Assembly: GCF_038096175.1 (NCBI RefSeq)
Contig: NZ_CP151099.1
Span: 4,434,501 to 4,498,500, forward strand
Reading direction: 5' to 3'
Length of the DNA: 64,000 bases
Source: Nostoc sp. UHCC 0302
GTDB taxonomy: Bacteria > Cyanobacteriota > Cyanobacteriia > Cyanobacteriales > Nostocaceae
Part shown: positions 1 to 10,132 of the stretch, one piece after another
How the letters are laid out: each line of letters starts with the position of its first letter
How positions within the stretch are numbered: the first letter of the stretch is position 1
Made by a program: the position numbers and the translations under genes
The notes under the pieces: model-generated
The model's database searches: none
Told to the model about the DNA's origin: nothing
What the model saw: only the letters and a program-made list of their open reading frames with translations

Positions 1-159
1 AGCATTTTGGTGGGTTCGCTAATTATGGGTGCAGCAATTATTTCTACCAAAGCCCAAACATCTGAGCTATCTTTTTTAAGCACAGTTCTATTTGCAGTTG
101 CTAGTTTATTGGGGTTGTGGTTAATTGTTAGTACTTTGCGATCGGGACGTTTACGGTAA
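1..159 (+). CDS. C-terminal end of a UbiB/ABC1-family kinase-like protein (partial)
   Basis: The frame is open from the window edge to TAA at 157-159 and encodes 52 residues. They are two hydrophobic helices (around ILVGSLIMGAAII and FAVASLLGLWLIVS) followed by a basic tail, STLRSGRLR. Two C-terminal membrane helices ending in LRSGRL resemble the end of cyanobacterial ABC1/UbiB (AarF) atypical kinases, which act in quinone or lipid metabolism at membranes. The kinase domain lies outside the window, so the assignment rests on the tail alone. It could be another membrane protein. Confidence 0.5.
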   Translation, partial: SILVGSLIMGAAIISTKAQTSELSFLSTVLFAVASLLGLWLIVSTLRSGRLR

Positions 160-197
160 AACCCAGTATAGCAATCCTAAATCATTCGTGAACAACA

Positions 198-230
198 AGA
201 TCCCCGACTTTTTAGAAAAGTTGGGGATCT
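198..230. terminator. Hairpin downstream of the UbiB-like gene
   Basis: Arms 198-209 and 219-230 pair over 12 bp with one G.U, around a 9-nt loop. The hairpin lies 39 bp after the stop at 159 and has no strong T-tract. It may stabilise the 3' end or terminate transcription. Similar GGGGATC hairpins are dispersed in Nostoc genomes, so it may also simply be a repeat. Confidence 0.4.
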
Positions 231-387
231 GAGCTTTGTAATTTTCACAAATCTGCGGAGAATTGGATTGCTATATGAGTAATTATAAGAGCTGACGCTG
301 GTCGAAATCACTGCTTTAGGATTTAGAACCGCAGATAAACACTCACGATTTATGTGTCTTTATCTACAGAAAGTTGAGGCAGTCGGA

Positions 388-446
388 TCTTCTCCCAAAG
401 GGAGAGGCTAGCGCCTACGAGAAGCTTTGCGTTCGCCGTCTCGTAG
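388..446. repeat. Dispersed extragenic repeat in the 160-580 gap
   Basis: The 29 bp at 388-416 recur exactly, in reverse complement, at 55666-55694. They are followed by another recurrent Nostoc-type segment ending in GTCTCGTAGA (to about 446). The rest of the 160-580 gap holds the 198-230 hairpin and AT-rich sequence that presumably carries the promoter of the ABC operon. I see no gene in it. Confidence 0.6.
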
Positions 447-580
447 ATAAAGGAGTTTTTCCCAGCAGAAACTGCTCAAAGGATTTGCCTGTTTGGACGA
501 ACTGGCGTTAAGCACTTAAAACAGAAGTTAAAAACTTTTCAATCAATATAGTGTATGTCTGTGATTCTAATATAAAAAAT

Positions 581-1561
581 ATGTCAATCATCATTGCTGA
601 AAAGCTGAGTAAATCTTATCCAGTAGCGGTTAAAGAACCAGGTATTAAAGGCACAATTAGTCACTTTTTCCGGCGCACCTACCGCTCAATTAACGCAGTT
701 CAAGATGTTTCCTTTGAAATTGAACCTGGAGAAGTAGTTGGATTTTTAGGGCCAAATGGTGCTGGTAAAACTACCACACTTAAAATGCTTACAGGGCTAA
801 TTCATCCCTCTAGCGGTACAGTCAGAGTAGCTGGACAGGTTCCGTTTCGTCGCAATGAAGCATTTTTGCAAAAAATCACTTTGGTGATGGGGCAAAAACA
901 GCAGTTAATTTGGGATTTGCCAGCACTGGATTCTTTGAAAATTAACGCTGCTGTCTACGATATCTCTGAGAAAGAGTTTCAACGGCGGGTAGGAGAATTA
1001 ACAGAGATGCTTTCCTTAGAAAGCAAACTTACCCAACCAGTACGGAAATTGTCTTTGGGTGAGCGGATGAAGGCAGAACTGTTGGCAGCACTTCTGCACC
1101 GTCCTCATGTACTGTTTCTTGATGAACCAACGTTGGGGCTGGATGTGAATGCTCAGGTTGGGGTGCGTGATTTCTTGCGCGAATACAATCAGCGTTATCA
1201 AGCAACAGTGCTGTTGACAAGTCATTACATGGCTGACATCACAGCTTTGTGTCAAAGAGTGCTGTTAATTCACCAAGGGAAGCTGATGTATGACGGTAGC
1301 TTGGATGGATTGTTGGAACAATTTGCTCCTTATCGGGAAATTTATATCGAATTAGCCCAACCTTTACCGAAAGACAAACTTATGTTTTATGGTGATGTGC
1401 AACTCTTAGAAGGTCGGTCAGTACGTTTTATGGTATCGCGAGAGACACTTACTCACACCGTATCTCAGCTTTTAGCGGATTTGGATGTAGTGGATTTAAC
1501 TGTAACCGAACCACCTGTAGAAGAAGTAATTGGACGAGTTTTTCAGGCGGGAGTTGTATAG
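581..1561 (+). CDS. ABC transporter ATP-binding protein (COG4586-like)
   Basis: This 326-residue ATPase energises an ABC-2 type exporter at the cytoplasmic membrane; the substrate is unknown. Walker A is GPNGAGKT (about residues 57-64), the signature is LSLGER, and Walker B is VLFLDEPTLGLD. A long N-terminal stretch ahead of the ABC core (KEPGIKGTISHFFRRTYR) is typical of the COG4586 group. I chose ATG 581; an upstream GTG at 551 would add ten residues, and neither start has a clear Shine-Dalgarno. The permease gene follows 44 bp later on the same strand, so the two probably form an operon. Confidence 0.85.
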   Translation: MSIIIAEKLSKSYPVAVKEPGIKGTISHFFRRTYRSINAVQDVSFEIEPGEVVGFLGPNGAGKTTTLKMLTGLIHPSSGTVRVAGQVPFRRNEAFLQKITLVMGQKQQLIWDLPALDSLKINAAVYDISEKEFQRRVGELTEMLSLESKLTQPVRKLSLGERMKAELLAALLHRPHVLFLDEPTLGLDVNAQVGVRDFLREYNQRYQATVLLTSHYMADITALCQRVLLIHQGKLMYDGSLDGLLEQFAPYREIYIELAQPLPKDKLMFYGDVQLLEGRSVRFMVSRETLTHTVSQLLADLDVVDLTVTEPPVEEVIGRVFQAGVV

Positions 1562-1605
1562 TTATTACTGAATAGGTGGGTAGTATTTTAGCGCGAAGTG
1601 AATAA

Positions 1606-2394
1606 ATGAAGCGAATTATAAGAAAAGCTTTAACTTTACTGTCAGTATACTACGCTAAGACGGTTGAGTACCGGGCAGAACTTATTTTATGGGTTTTGTC
1701 TGGATCTTTACCAATTATCCTTATGGGTGTTTGGATACAAGCTGCACAAAGCGGAAGGTTTGGTTTAACACCTGTAGATTTTGCTCGTTACTTTTTGACG
1801 GTTTTTCTTGTCAGACAAATCACAGCTGTTTGGGTAATTTGGGATTTTGAAAGGGAAGTAGTGGAAGGCCAACTTTCTCCTAAGTTGCTACAACCTCTTG
1901 ATCCGGTATGGCATCACGTTGCGTCTCATCTTTCTGAAAGAGTTGCCCGCATACCGTTTGTATTGTTACTAATTCTGTTATTTTTTTTATTATATCCCCA
2001 CGCTTTTTGGTTGCCGAGTTTAAATAAATTGTTGCTGTTTATATTAGCGGTATCGCTAGCTTTGATTTTGCGGTTTGTGATTCAGTACACTATTGCCATG
2101 TTCGCCTTTTGGACAGAACGAGCTACCGCTTTAGAAAATTTTTGGTTACTTTTTTACTTATTTTTATCGGGTACGATCGCACCTTTAGATGTGTTTCCTG
2201 AATCTGTGCGAACGATAGTTTTGTTTACCCCTTTTCCCTATTTGATTGATTTCCCTGCCAGCCTTTTGGTAGGGCTACCAGTGGATATAGCACGGGGGTT
2301 TTTGTCAATAGTGGGTTGGATTTTGCTGTTTTTGGGTGCGAATCGGCTGCTGTGGCGTGCGGGATTAAAGCGGTATTCTGGGATGGGAGCCTGA
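1606..2394 (+). CDS. ABC-2 type permease (COG4587-like)
   Basis: This 262-residue integral membrane protein has about six hydrophobic segments and the look of the ABC-2 family permease paired with COG4586 ATPases. It is the presumed membrane partner of the ATPase 44 bp upstream. Such systems usually have a second permease of similar size (COG3694). None follows here, so the complex is either a homodimer of this subunit or uses a partner encoded elsewhere. Substrate unknown; export is inferred from the family. Confidence 0.8.
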   Translation: MKRIIRKALTLLSVYYAKTVEYRAELILWVLSGSLPIILMGVWIQAAQSGRFGLTPVDFARYFLTVFLVRQITAVWVIWDFEREVVEGQLSPKLLQPLDPVWHHVASHLSERVARIPFVLLLILLFFLLYPHAFWLPSLNKLLLFILAVSLALILRFVIQYTIAMFAFWTERATALENFWLLFYLFLSGTIAPLDVFPESVRTIVLFTPFPYLIDFPASLLVGLPVDIARGFLSIVGWILLFLGANRLLWRAGLKRYSGMGA

Positions 2395-2577
2395 ATAACT
2401 CCGATTATTTGTCGCAATTTATCTAGAGTATTAACGCTTTTAATTTCCTGCTGAATTGCTTTTAATCTATCTAAATCCGAAATTTGAGAGACGCGATCGC
2501 TACCAAAACGCTGACTTGTAAGATTTCCAATAGTAACATTAGTTTGACTAATATAAAATGGCTCGGTTTGACTAGGG
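2395..2577 (-). pseudogene. Possible gene remnant downstream of the ABC permease
   Basis: The minus strand from about 2577 into the permease gene stays open in one frame and reads like natural protein, including ...FYISQTNVTIGNLTSQR... and ...DLDRLKAIQQEIKSVN.... There is no start codon in place and the upstream sequence (2578-2760) is in another frame. I do not recognise the family. It may be a decayed conserved gene or an antisense coincidence. The rest of the 2395-2870 gap is AT-rich with no other clear feature. Confidence 0.2.
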
Positions 2578-2878
2578 ATAAAATTTACGTTTACAGATAC
2601 TTAGTTTTGCCTTATTATCAACAATAACTGTATAAAACCCTGATTTAGCGTTGAAATTGGCTAATTTTTCACAGAGCAATATCGCTTTTTGAAAGCCAGT
2701 TCTAGAGAAGTATTGGCATTTTTTGGAGATGCCGATCAAGTTAAATAAAATATGTTGCATTTTTCCATATTTTATTTAATTAGTCAACCTTGAAGTGCTG
2801 TTCCACAACTATCTCCTTCTATTGTCCTTTGAGAATTTCCTCTATGGAGATACATCTACTTAGTTTTAGGTGACGTTG

Positions 2879-5800
2879 ATGAAACAACAATCAAGCAGAC
2901 GCAGGCGGGGTGTAATCCTTACTCTAAAAGGCTGGGATAAATTTCAAGCTGCCAAAACTCAAGCCGAATTTGATGAGAATGCTGGAGATAGCTTTTCTTT
3001 AGAAGAATTGAGCGATCGCACCCGTTTAGCTCTACACACTATATCTAGAATTTTGGCACGCTTGGAACCTGTAGATAAAAGTTCCTTACAGTCTGCCTTT
3101 GCTGCCCTTAATTTGGAGTTATCTCAAAGCGATTATACCCGCCCTACCTCGACCTTAGAAGAACTAAAAACTCGACAAGCAAACCCACAGTATGACTGGC
3201 AAGAAGCACCAGATGTATCTGTGTTTTATGGTCGCAGTGAAGAATTATCGCAACTACGACACTGGATCTTAGAAGAACGGTGTCGTTTAGTTGGACTGCT
3301 GGGAATTGGTGGCATTGGCAAAAGCACTTTAGCAGTCAAGTTGGGATTGCAAGTTCAAGCTGAATTTGAGGTAGTGGTGTGGCGAAGCCTGCAAAATGCA
3401 CCGCCAGTAGAGGAGCAAATAACAAGTATCCTGCAATTTTTGCTGTGGGCGTTGCGAAAGGAGATGGTGATACCCGAAAGCTTTGATAGCAAACTAGCAA
3501 AGTTGATGGAATGTTTGCAAACAAACCGATGTTTGCTGATTTTAGACAATGTTGAGACAATTCTCTCTGGTGGTCAAGTAGGGCAATGTCGTCTTGGCTA
3601 TGAGGCATATGGTCAATTATTCAAGCGCGTTGGCGAAGTACCTCATAAAAGTTGCGTTCTGTTCACTTCTAGAGAAAAACCCAGAGAAATGGTACCGCTG
3701 GAAGGAGACAGAACAGGAGTAAAATCGCTGCCATTAAAGGGATTAAATCCTACCGAGGGACAACAATTATTCCAGCAAAAAGGGCAATTCACAGGTACAG
3801 AACGAGAATGGCAAGTACTCATCAAGCATTTTGGCGGTAATCCCCTCGCGCTAAAAATGGTCGCAGCTGGAACTCAAGAGCTTTTCAACGGTAAGATTGC
3901 CCCTGTTTTGCAGTATGTAGAACAGGGGCTAGTCATTTTTGATGACATCCGCGACTTGTTAGAACGGCAGTTCCAGCGTTTGTCGTTGATAGAAGAAGAG
4001 GTGATGTACTGGCTGGCAATTAATCGAGAGCCAGTAACCCTTGCCGAATTAGCTGCTGATATAGTGACATCTGCTTCCCAGCGTCAATTACCGCGAGTAA
4101 TTAAATCTCTATTGCAACGGTCATTAATTGAAAAAAGCGGCGAGTATTTCTTTTTGCAACCAGTGCTGATGGAATATACGACACAGCGATTGGTTGAACA
4201 AGTTTGTCAAGAATTAGTAGAAGAAAAGTCTGTCCGTTTAGGCTTATTCCAAACCTATGCTTTGATTAAGGCAACAGCCAAAGATTACATCCGAGAAACA
4301 CAAAAGCAATTAATTGTGCAACCCTTGCTTGAGCAATTGTTGCTAGAAATGGGCAGTCAACAAAAGCTGGTAATTTTATTGCAGGATGTATTGGAGCAGC
4401 AAAGACATCAAGCTGCAATATTAAGTGGGTATGCAGGGGGCAATGTCCTCAACTTGTTAGCGCATTTGCAAGTAAATTTACAGGGGTATGATTTATCAAA
4501 TTTGAGCATTAGACAAGCAGACTTACAGCGTGTCAATTTAGCTGGAGTTAATTTTCAAAATACTGCTTTTTATCAATCTGTATTTGCTACAAGCTTGAAG
4601 AGTAATTATGCAGTTGCCTTAAGTCCAGATGGAAAACTGCTGGCTACAGGCGATATAAATGGACAAATTCATTTATGGCAAGTGGCGGATGGAAAAAACT
4701 TGTTGATATTTAAAGGGCATGAAGGCGTAGTTTGGACAGTCGCCTTTAGTCCAGATGGGCAAACTCTGGCAAGTTGTGGTCTAGATAAATTAGTCAAATT
4801 GTGGGATGTACAAACGGGAGATTGCTTAAAAACTTTAGATGAACACACAGATGTTGTTTGGTCTGTCAGCTTCAGTCCAGATGGTCAAATTTTAGCAAGT
4901 GGTAGTAGTGATGCTTCAATTAGATTGTGGGATATTCGCTTAGGTAAGTGTCTCAAAGTGTTGCGTAGTCATAGTACTGAAGTCTTTTCAGTGACGTTTA
5001 ATCCTGATGGTTCTACTTTAGCAAGTGGTAGTCTAGATTGCGAAATTCGCTTGTGGGATATCAGTACAGGTATATGTATCAAAACTTTGCAAGGCCATGT
5101 TGGCAGGATATGCTCAGTTTGCTTCAGTCCAGATGGTAAAACTCTTGCCAGTGGGAGTAGTGACCACTCGGCTCGGTTATGGGATGTGTGTAAAGGTACT
5201 TGCATCAAAATATTCCACGGTCATAAAGATTGGGTATGGTCAGTTTGCTTTAGTTCAGATGGTCAAACCTCAGCCACGGGTAGTTTTGACTCTACTGTGA
5301 GGTTGTGGAATGTGAAGCAAGGTACTTGTGTAAAAATTCTACGCGGGCATACCAGTGAAGTACACTCAGTCATGCTTAATTTAGATGGTCAAACCTTAGT
5401 TAGTGCTAGTAGGGATTCCAGCGTGCGTTTATGGGATGTAAATAAAGGTGTGTACGTGAGAACATTACAGGGTCATTCCAATGGGGCGAATTCGGTCAGC
5501 TTTAACCCTGATGATTGTATATTGGCAACAGGTAGTTTAGATGGTTCAGTTCAGCTATGGGATGTTGCGTCTGGGTACTGTACTAAAATTTTACAAGGTC
5601 ACACAGGTTGGGTATGGTCAATTAGCTTTAGTCCAGATGGTTCCATATTAGCGAGTGGCAGTGATGACAAAAGCATTAAGCTATGGGATGTAATCTCTGG
5701 TCATTGTATTACAACCATTAACGGTCATAGCAGTGCAGTAACATCAGTTAGCTTTAGTCCTGATGGTCAAACCTTGGTTAGTGCTAGTCAGGACACGAGC

Positions 5801-6460
5801 GTGAAGTTGTGGGATATTAATGAGCGTAAATGTATAAAAACATTAGAAGGTCACACGGATGCAGTCTGGTCAGTTAGCTTTAGTCCAGATGGCAATACTT
5901 TAGCTACAGGTGGTGAGGATTACTTAATTAAGTTATGGGATGTGCGTGAAGGTAAATCCATAACAACTTTGCCTGGTCACGCTGATGCAGTCTGGTCAGT
6001 GAGTTTTAGTCCAGATGGTAAAATGCTTGCAAGTGCTAGTTTTGATGGCTTAATTCGATTATGGGATATCACTAACTTTACTTGCATAAATGTGTTGCAA
6101 GAACATACTGCTGGTATATGGTCAGTCAGTTTCAGTCGTGATGGTTACACCTTGGCATCCGCTAGTTTTGACCAAACAATTCGCTTATGGGATATAAATA
6201 ATTTTACCTGTGTCAAAGTGTTACATCGTCATAGTAGTGGATTATGCTTTGTTTGCTTTAATTCTGTTGGTAATATCTTGGCTAATACTAGTCAAGATGA
6301 AGTAATAAAGCTTTGGGATGTGGAAACAGGTGAGTGCATGAAAACCCTGAAGGTAGATCGCCTTTGTGAAGGGATGAACATCAGAGGAGTGACTGGGTTA
6401 ACAGCAGCACAGCGATCGGCGCTTTTGGCTTTGGGGGCGGTGGAAGGTGTAGGTTCTTAG
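2879..6460 (+). CDS. STAND NTPase with NB-ARC domain and 14 WD40 repeats
   Basis: This 1193-residue protein has four parts. Residues 1-90 form a basic, helical N-terminal domain ([16 protein letters not shown]) common in cyanobacterial NB-ARC/WD40 proteins. Next is an NB-ARC ATPase with Walker A GIGGIGKS (about 142-149), Walker B CLLILDN and a GNPLALK motif. A linker has a short pentapeptide-like stretch ([17 protein letters not shown]). From about residue 575 there are 14 WD40 blades, each ending in LW-D-(V/I), enough for two seven-bladed propellers. STAND proteins of this type oligomerise on ligand binding and act in signalling or defence; the ligand is unknown. ATG 2879 is preferred; GTG 2870 is in frame. 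The gene stands alone. Confidence 0.88.
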   Translation: MKQQSSRRRRGVILTLKGWDKFQAAKTQAEFDENAGDSFSLEELSDRTRLALHTISRILARLEPVDKSSLQSAFAALNLELSQSDYTRPTSTLEELKTRQANPQYDWQEAPDVSVFYGRSEELSQLRHWILEERCRLVGLLGIGGIGKSTLAVKLGLQVQAEFEVVVWRSLQNAPPVEEQITSILQFLLWALRKEMVIPESFDSKLAKLMECLQTNRCLLILDNVETILSGGQVGQCRLGYEAYGQLFKRVGEVPHKSCVLFTSREKPREMVPLEGDRTGVKSLPLKGLNPTEGQQLFQQKGQFTGTEREWQVLIKHFGGNPLALKMVAAGTQELFNGKIAPVLQYVEQGLVIFDDIRDLLERQFQRLSLIEEEVMYWLAINREPVTLAELAADIVTSASQRQLPRVIKSLLQRSLIEKSGEYFFLQPVLMEYTTQRLVEQVCQELVEEKSVRLGLFQTYALIKATAKDYIRETQKQLIVQPLLEQLLLEMGSQQKLVILLQDVLEQQRHQAAILSGYAGGNVLNLLAHLQVNLQGYDLSNLSIRQADLQRVNLAGVNFQNTAFYQSVFATSLKSNYAVALSPDGKLLATGDINGQIHLWQVADGKNLLIFKGHEGVVWTVAFSPDGQTLASCGLDKLVKLWDVQTGDCLKTLDEHTDVVWSVSFSPDGQILASGSSDASIRLWDIRLGKCLKVLRSHSTEVFSVTFNPDGSTLASGSLDCEIRLWDISTGICIKTLQGHVGRICSVCFSPDGKTLASGSSDHSARLWDVCKGTCIKIFHGHKDWVWSVCFSSDGQTSATGSFDSTVRLWNVKQGTCVKILRGHTSEVHSVMLNLDGQTLVSASRDSSVRLWDVNKGVYVRTLQGHSNGANSVSFNPDDCILATGSLDGSVQLWDVASGYCTKILQGHTGWVWSISFSPDGSILASGSDDKSIKLWDVISGHCITTINGHSSAVTSVSFSPDGQTLVSASQDTSVKLWDINERKCIKTLEGHTDAVWSVSFSPDGNTLATGGEDYLIKLWDVREGKSITTLPGHADAVWSVSFSPDGKMLASASFDGLIRLWDITNFTCINVLQEHTAGIWSVSFSRDGYTLASASFDQTIRLWDINNFTCVKVLHRHSSGLCFVCFNSVGNILANTSQDEVIKLWDVETGECMKTLKVDRLCEGMNIRGVTGLTAAQRSALLALGAVEGVGS

Positions 6461-6485
6461 ATGGTGGGCGATCGCTCACCATCCT

Positions 6486-7892
6486 TTATGCCTTTTGAAT
6501 ATGCTTCTTGTCGAGAAACCAAAACACGATCATTCCAAGCAACAGCCAAACGAGGATGATGTAAGGCGCTAAGCTAAGCGGTGCTGGTGGAGAGGGATAA
6601 ACTGTGCCAACTAAAATACCCAGAATAACGATTATCGAGAGCCAAGGTAGCACATGATGATGCAAGGAGTGGCGTGTGCGGCGTTGGATGGAAAAATATC
6701 GCCAACACGCAAGACTGACTAATCCGTAAATGATCAAGACAGCCAGCGTCAACAGGGTTCCAAGAAACCCATATGTCGCGATCGGTGTCCACAGCATTCC
6801 CAAACCCAGCCCTACAACTAACGACATGCCGCTTAATCCCCAAATTGCATTCGCAGGTGTGCGGTATGTGGGATGAATCTGAGCGAACCAAGCGGGAAAC
6901 AGTGCCTCCCGGCTCATTGCATACACAATTCGAGCAGCTCCGTTGAGAAAAGCAACAGCACAAGCATAGCCCGCCATAATACCCGCAAAATCAATCACTA
7001 ACGCCAAGCCATTGCCCCAAGCCCGACGCGCGATCGTATCAAACGGTATCGTATCTTGGGCAAAGCTCGCCATCTGACTAATGCCATAGCCAATTGTCGC
7101 TACATATGCCATCAGTATATAAAACGCACCGACGAAAACAAGCGAGATCGTCATGGCTCTGGGAATGGTCTGCCGAGGCTTTTGCACTTCTTCTCCCAGC
7201 GTCGTTGCTGATTCAAATCCAACAAAACTCAGGATTGATAAAACTATACCGAGAACCAAATTGCTGTTTGGAGGTAGTTTTTGTAGCGTGAACGGTGCGA
7301 TCGCAATTTGTCCAGTTTTACCCGCTTGCACCAGCACGATGAGTGCGAGTAATAAACAAACACCGATTTCAAATATCAAGAGTGTAAAATCTAACTGTAG
7401 CGAGAAGCGAATGCCTCGGTAACAAACTACAAATACAATCGCGCTAAAAATGCCATACCAAATTGTCCAGTCTAGGTGTACGCTAAACCAACGCAGAAAT
7501 AAATCTTGAAGAGATGCGCTCATTAACAGCACGACAACCGGAATCGTCACGCCAGAGGAAATTAAACTAAACCAACCCACAAGAAAGCCCCAACGCACGC
7601 CCAATCCCTGAGTGACAAAAGTATACAGCGATCCGCTCGTGGGAAACTCGGCTGCCATCAAGCTGATTTGGTTAGCAATTAGCAAAGCAATTCCAAACCC
7701 AATAACATAACACAAGGGTATCGCTGCTCCGACAAGTCCAGCTTGAGGGATGGTGTTAATAAAGATGGAACCGACTGGAGACATTGCGGCAATAGACATG
7801 GCGATCGCGTGCTGCAATTTCAACGTATTGCGTTCTAGTGTTGGGGTGCGGGAAGCATTGGTAGGCACTCTGAGATGCGAATCCTGATTCAT
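6486..7892 (-). CDS. APC-superfamily amino acid permease
   Basis: This 468-residue integral membrane protein has about twelve hydrophobic segments. The first (LQHAIAMSIAAMSPVGSIFI) carries the glycine/proline-rich break typical of helix 1 in APC transporters, and a GFESATTLGEE motif in the middle fits the family. It probably imports an amino acid or polyamine using an ion gradient; the substrate cannot be read from sequence. I chose ATG 7892; a GTG at 8012 would add 40 unconserved-looking residues. It converges on the WD40 gene, with 25 bp between the stops. Confidence 0.82.
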   Translation of the reverse strand: MNQDSHLRVPTNASRTPTLERNTLKLQHAIAMSIAAMSPVGSIFINTIPQAGLVGAAIPLCYVIGFGIALLIANQISLMAAEFPTSGSLYTFVTQGLGVRWGFLVGWFSLISSGVTIPVVVLLMSASLQDLFLRWFSVHLDWTIWYGIFSAIVFVVCYRGIRFSLQLDFTLLIFEIGVCLLLALIVLVQAGKTGQIAIAPFTLQKLPPNSNLVLGIVLSILSFVGFESATTLGEEVQKPRQTIPRAMTISLVFVGAFYILMAYVATIGYGISQMASFAQDTIPFDTIARRAWGNGLALVIDFAGIMAGYACAVAFLNGAARIVYAMSREALFPAWFAQIHPTYRTPANAIWGLSGMSLVVGLGLGMLWTPIATYGFLGTLLTLAVLIIYGLVSLACWRYFSIQRRTRHSLHHHVLPWLSIIVILGILVGTVYPSPPAPLSLAPYIILVWLLLGMIVFWFLDKKHIQKA

Positions 7893-8037
7893 CGGTTTTT
7901 TAGCCAACGAAGTATTTATTCTTAAATACTTTCCCACCAAGTTATGCTCATGTAAATCAATGCGTGATTTTTTTGAGGGAGATGGGGGATACGCATCAAT
8001 GAAAGCATTCACTAGAGAAGCACTTGCCTCTTTAACG

Positions 8038-8160
8038 CGATCGCTCTCACAACCCCATCACCACAAGTGCGATCGCTGATTTGAGACAGTTGCGAAAAGT
8101 GCGATCGCATTTATAAGAATATGAATATTAGGGGTGCGATCACTCACGTTCAGTTTGCCA
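8038..8160. repeat. HIP1-containing dispersed repeat block
   Basis: A composite repeat with a CCCCATCACCA...AGTGCGATCGC unit, then a GACAGTTGC...AGTGCGATCGC unit, then a third variant near 8130-8145. Related blocks occur at 8585-8660, 9265-9395, 13365-13540 and 15032-15145. It fills the gap between the permease and the small secreted protein gene and has no coding content. Confidence 0.7.
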
Positions 8161-8172
8161 TTACCTACTTAG

Positions 8173-8445
8173 CTAGAAGAAGAGGCTCTGACAAACTAAT
8201 CTCCCGTTCTTATTAGAAATTGTACCCGGTTTACAAGTATGATAATTTACTAATTTTGTACTTACTCGTTTACGACCTAGATTTAGGCAATCTGCTGTCA
8301 AAATGGAACTCCTGTCAGGAAAAACTTGAGTTTTAATATTGTTGCAAGTCTGAGTGTAGCTTCCTGCTGGAGCAGCAAAAGCTGGAGCAAACATTATCTG
8401 AGCAGTAAATAGAGAACAAACTAGAATTACTTTCTTCATGAGCAT
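8173..8445 (-). CDS. Small secreted cyanovirin-N-like (CVNH) protein
   Basis: This 90-residue protein has a clear signal peptide (MKKVILVCSLFTAQIMFAPAFA, cleavage after AFA). The mature part follows the CVNH pattern: GSYTQTC near the start, then L-x-A-x-C, S-T-K-L and N-x-x-G-x-L. CVNH domains bind oligomannose glycans. One CVNH half appears compressed, so ligand binding is uncertain. ATG 8439 is an alternative start. The gene stands alone and is divergent from the toxin remnant at 8722. Confidence 0.6.
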   Translation of the reverse strand: MLMKKVILVCSLFTAQIMFAPAFAAPAGSYTQTCNNIKTQVFPDRSSILTADCLNLGRKRVSTKLVNYHTCKPGTISNKNGRLVCQSLFF

Positions 8446-8474
8446 TTTTCTTTGCTTAATAGTTGTTACATATT

Positions 8475-8700
8475 CCAGTTTGCGTACTTTCCCTTATTGA
8501 CACAAGGCAACTTTAGCAAGTTAATTTCAACTTAAGGCTTTCGTAAATAAACAAGGGCGATCAGCTACGCTGGGCGGAACGCCATCGCCCACATCAACCC
8601 CATCACCAAAAGTGCGATCACCCACATCTTTGACACAGTTGTTCAGAGTGCGATCGCCAAGTTTAAGAATATTCTTTCTTTACTTGCCTATGCACATATA
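8475..8700. repeat. Composite extragenic repeat ahead of truncated toxin gene
   Basis: A roughly 200-bp block matched by another at 13270-13540. The 30 bp at 8506-8535 are identical to 13300-13329, and motifs on either side occur in the same order. Inside it, 8555-8590 is a GGGCGAT...ATCGCCC site split by a short insert. The CCCCATCACCA and ACACAGTTG...GTGCGATCGCC units follow. The block abuts the 5' end of the truncated toxin gene at 8722. Confidence 0.65.
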
Positions 8701-8721
8701 TAGCCATAATATGAGTTAAAG

Positions 8722-8949
8722 GTGATATTTCCGTTAAGATATCGTCATTCCCACATGAGAGAGTTTAGGGTGCAGCACAGAGGAGAACCTTACCGAATAC
8801 TCTATGCCTTTGATCCAAGGAGAGTTGCCATTCTTCTTCTTGGAGGAAACAAGGGAGGAGACGATCGCTGGTATGAGGAAAATGTGCCAAAAGTAGATAC
8901 GTTGTATGACGAACATTTAGAGGAATTAAAAACAGAAGGGTTCCTATGA
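8722..8949 (+). pseudogene. N-terminally truncated RelE/ParE-family toxin (phage Gp49/HigB-like)
   Basis: The 75 codons match the C-terminal two thirds of the Gp49-like toxin family (HMREFRVQHRGEPYRILYAFDPRR, then DDRWYE and LYDEHLEEL). Full-length members are around 110-120 residues and begin with a strand-helix segment that is missing here. No remnant of it is readable in any frame upstream, where an extragenic repeat block lies instead. The only upstream start is GTG 8722. These toxins are ribosome-dependent mRNA interferases; this copy is probably inactive. It overlaps the antitoxin start by 4 bp (ATGA). Confidence 0.7.
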
Positions 8950-9251
8950 AAACCAAGCCATTTAATGAACTTCGCAAAAAAATGACTCCTGAACAACAAG
9001 TAGAAAGTGAGATGCAAGCAAACCTTGCATTGCTCAAATTGACACTTTCTGAACTTCGAGAGTCCCTTGGACATACTCAAAGCGATGTTGCGAAAAATAT
9101 GGGAGTGGTACAATCGGCGCTTTCAAAAATTGAGCATCAAGAAGATATTCAAATATCTACGCTCTCTCGATACATTAAATCTCTTGGCGGAAGTCTGACA
9201 ATCATAGCGCGTTTTCCCGATCAAGAGGTTGTTATTTCTCAGTTTGATTGA
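8946..9251 (+). CDS. XRE-family antitoxin (HigA-like)
   Basis: This 101-residue protein has a helix-turn-helix of the XRE type (LRESLGHTQSDVAKNMGVVQSALSKIEH), followed by a conserved tail (STLSRYIKSLGGSLTIIARFPD) seen in antitoxins partnering Gp49-type toxins. It binds its operator and neutralises the toxin. The ATGA overlap with the upstream toxin remnant indicates translational coupling. It looks intact while its toxin lacks the N-terminus, so it may persist as an orphan repressor. Confidence 0.8.
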   Translation: MKTKPFNELRKKMTPEQQVESEMQANLALLKLTLSELRESLGHTQSDVAKNMGVVQSALSKIEHQEDIQISTLSRYIKSLGGSLTIIARFPDQEVVISQFD

Positions 9252-9621
9252 TATTGACTGGTGATCGTCGCCACATCAACCCCATCATCAAAACTGCGGT
9301 AGCTCGTCATAGACATCGCCTATATCACCTCATCATCAGCAGTGCGATCGCTCACATTAACCCCATCACCAGAAGTGCGATCGCCCATATTAAAATACTT
9401 GATTTTTCTGGAGCTATTGTTAATGAGGATTGTATTAACCAATACTAAGTTTACACGCCCAGTTTAAAGATGGAAGTAGAAGCAAAATAGAACTCTAGTA
9501 GGAGTAAACAGCCGCAAATTTCAAGTTGTATAGAGATAGCCTTGGCAATTTAAAGAAATTGCTAGTCAATCCTTGGGATTGAAAAATTGTCTCTTCTTCT
9601 AAAGAATAAGGAAGTTAAATT
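9252..9621. repeat. Repeat-rich intergenic region with HIP1 units
   Basis: About 9265-9395 holds three CATCA-ACCCCATCA units with HIP1 sites, one split by a short insert (9295-9319). The remainder to 9600 is AT-rich and probably carries the promoter of the next gene. Open frames through the repeats are artefacts. Confidence 0.6.
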
Positions 9622-10080
9622 ATGAAACCAGTACAGTACTTTACTCGCATTATTGGCATCATCTTTACCGTGGTTGGTGTCATGGGATTTATTGCAGCTT
9701 TTAAAACAGCGCCTGCAACTACACCTGATGTGGCTGGGCTTTCATTCACAACTGGCTACGGTGATCTGCTGGGATTGTTCCCCGTCAACGTCTTACACAA
9801 TATTGTTCACCTTGTTGTAGGCGTTTTGGGTATAGTGGCATCCGTTTCATTAAGTAGCGCCCGTCTTTATAGTGGAATGCTAGCCATATTCTACGGGTTG
9901 CTTACCCTCATGGGGCTTTTTCCTCCTACCCAGGCTACTTTAGGTCTTATCCCCATTTTTGGCAATGATATTTGGCTTCATGGTATTACTGCTGCGATCG
10001 CCATTTACTTTGGTTTTATTGCCACACCAGATTTATTAGAACTGAGTTCTGGGGAAAGCCACAGTCTTAGCCAGAAATAA
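9622..10080 (+). CDS. DUF4383 family four-helix membrane protein
   Basis: This 152-residue protein has four hydrophobic helices and matches the DUF4383 pattern: an N-terminal helix (IGIIFTVVGVMGFI), then GLFPVNVLHNIVHLVVGVLG, and a C-terminal NDIWLHGITAAIAIYFG. The conserved histidines in N-x-x-H and WLHG are typical of the family. Function is unknown. ATG 9622 is supported by an AAGGAAG ribosome site at 9608-9614. A 17-bp perfect hairpin lies 52 bp downstream. Confidence 0.75.
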   Translation: MKPVQYFTRIIGIIFTVVGVMGFIAAFKTAPATTPDVAGLSFTTGYGDLLGLFPVNVLHNIVHLVVGVLGIVASVSLSSARLYSGMLAIFYGLLTLMGLFPPTQATLGLIPIFGNDIWLHGITAAIAIYFGFIATPDLLELSSGESHSLSQK

Positions 10081-10132
10081 ATAGAAGTTGTATCAACATT
10101 ACACCAGCGAACTAGTTATCTAATTGAGTTGA

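Noticed and set aside
2572-2760. 62-codon frame, minus strand
   Set aside because: No ribosome site or recognisable family. It may be part of the decayed gene noted at 2395-2577, but the frames do not join.
9248-9448. 66-codon open frame
   Set aside because: It translates HIP1-type repeats (HINPI, IAHINPITR) and has no gene-like content.
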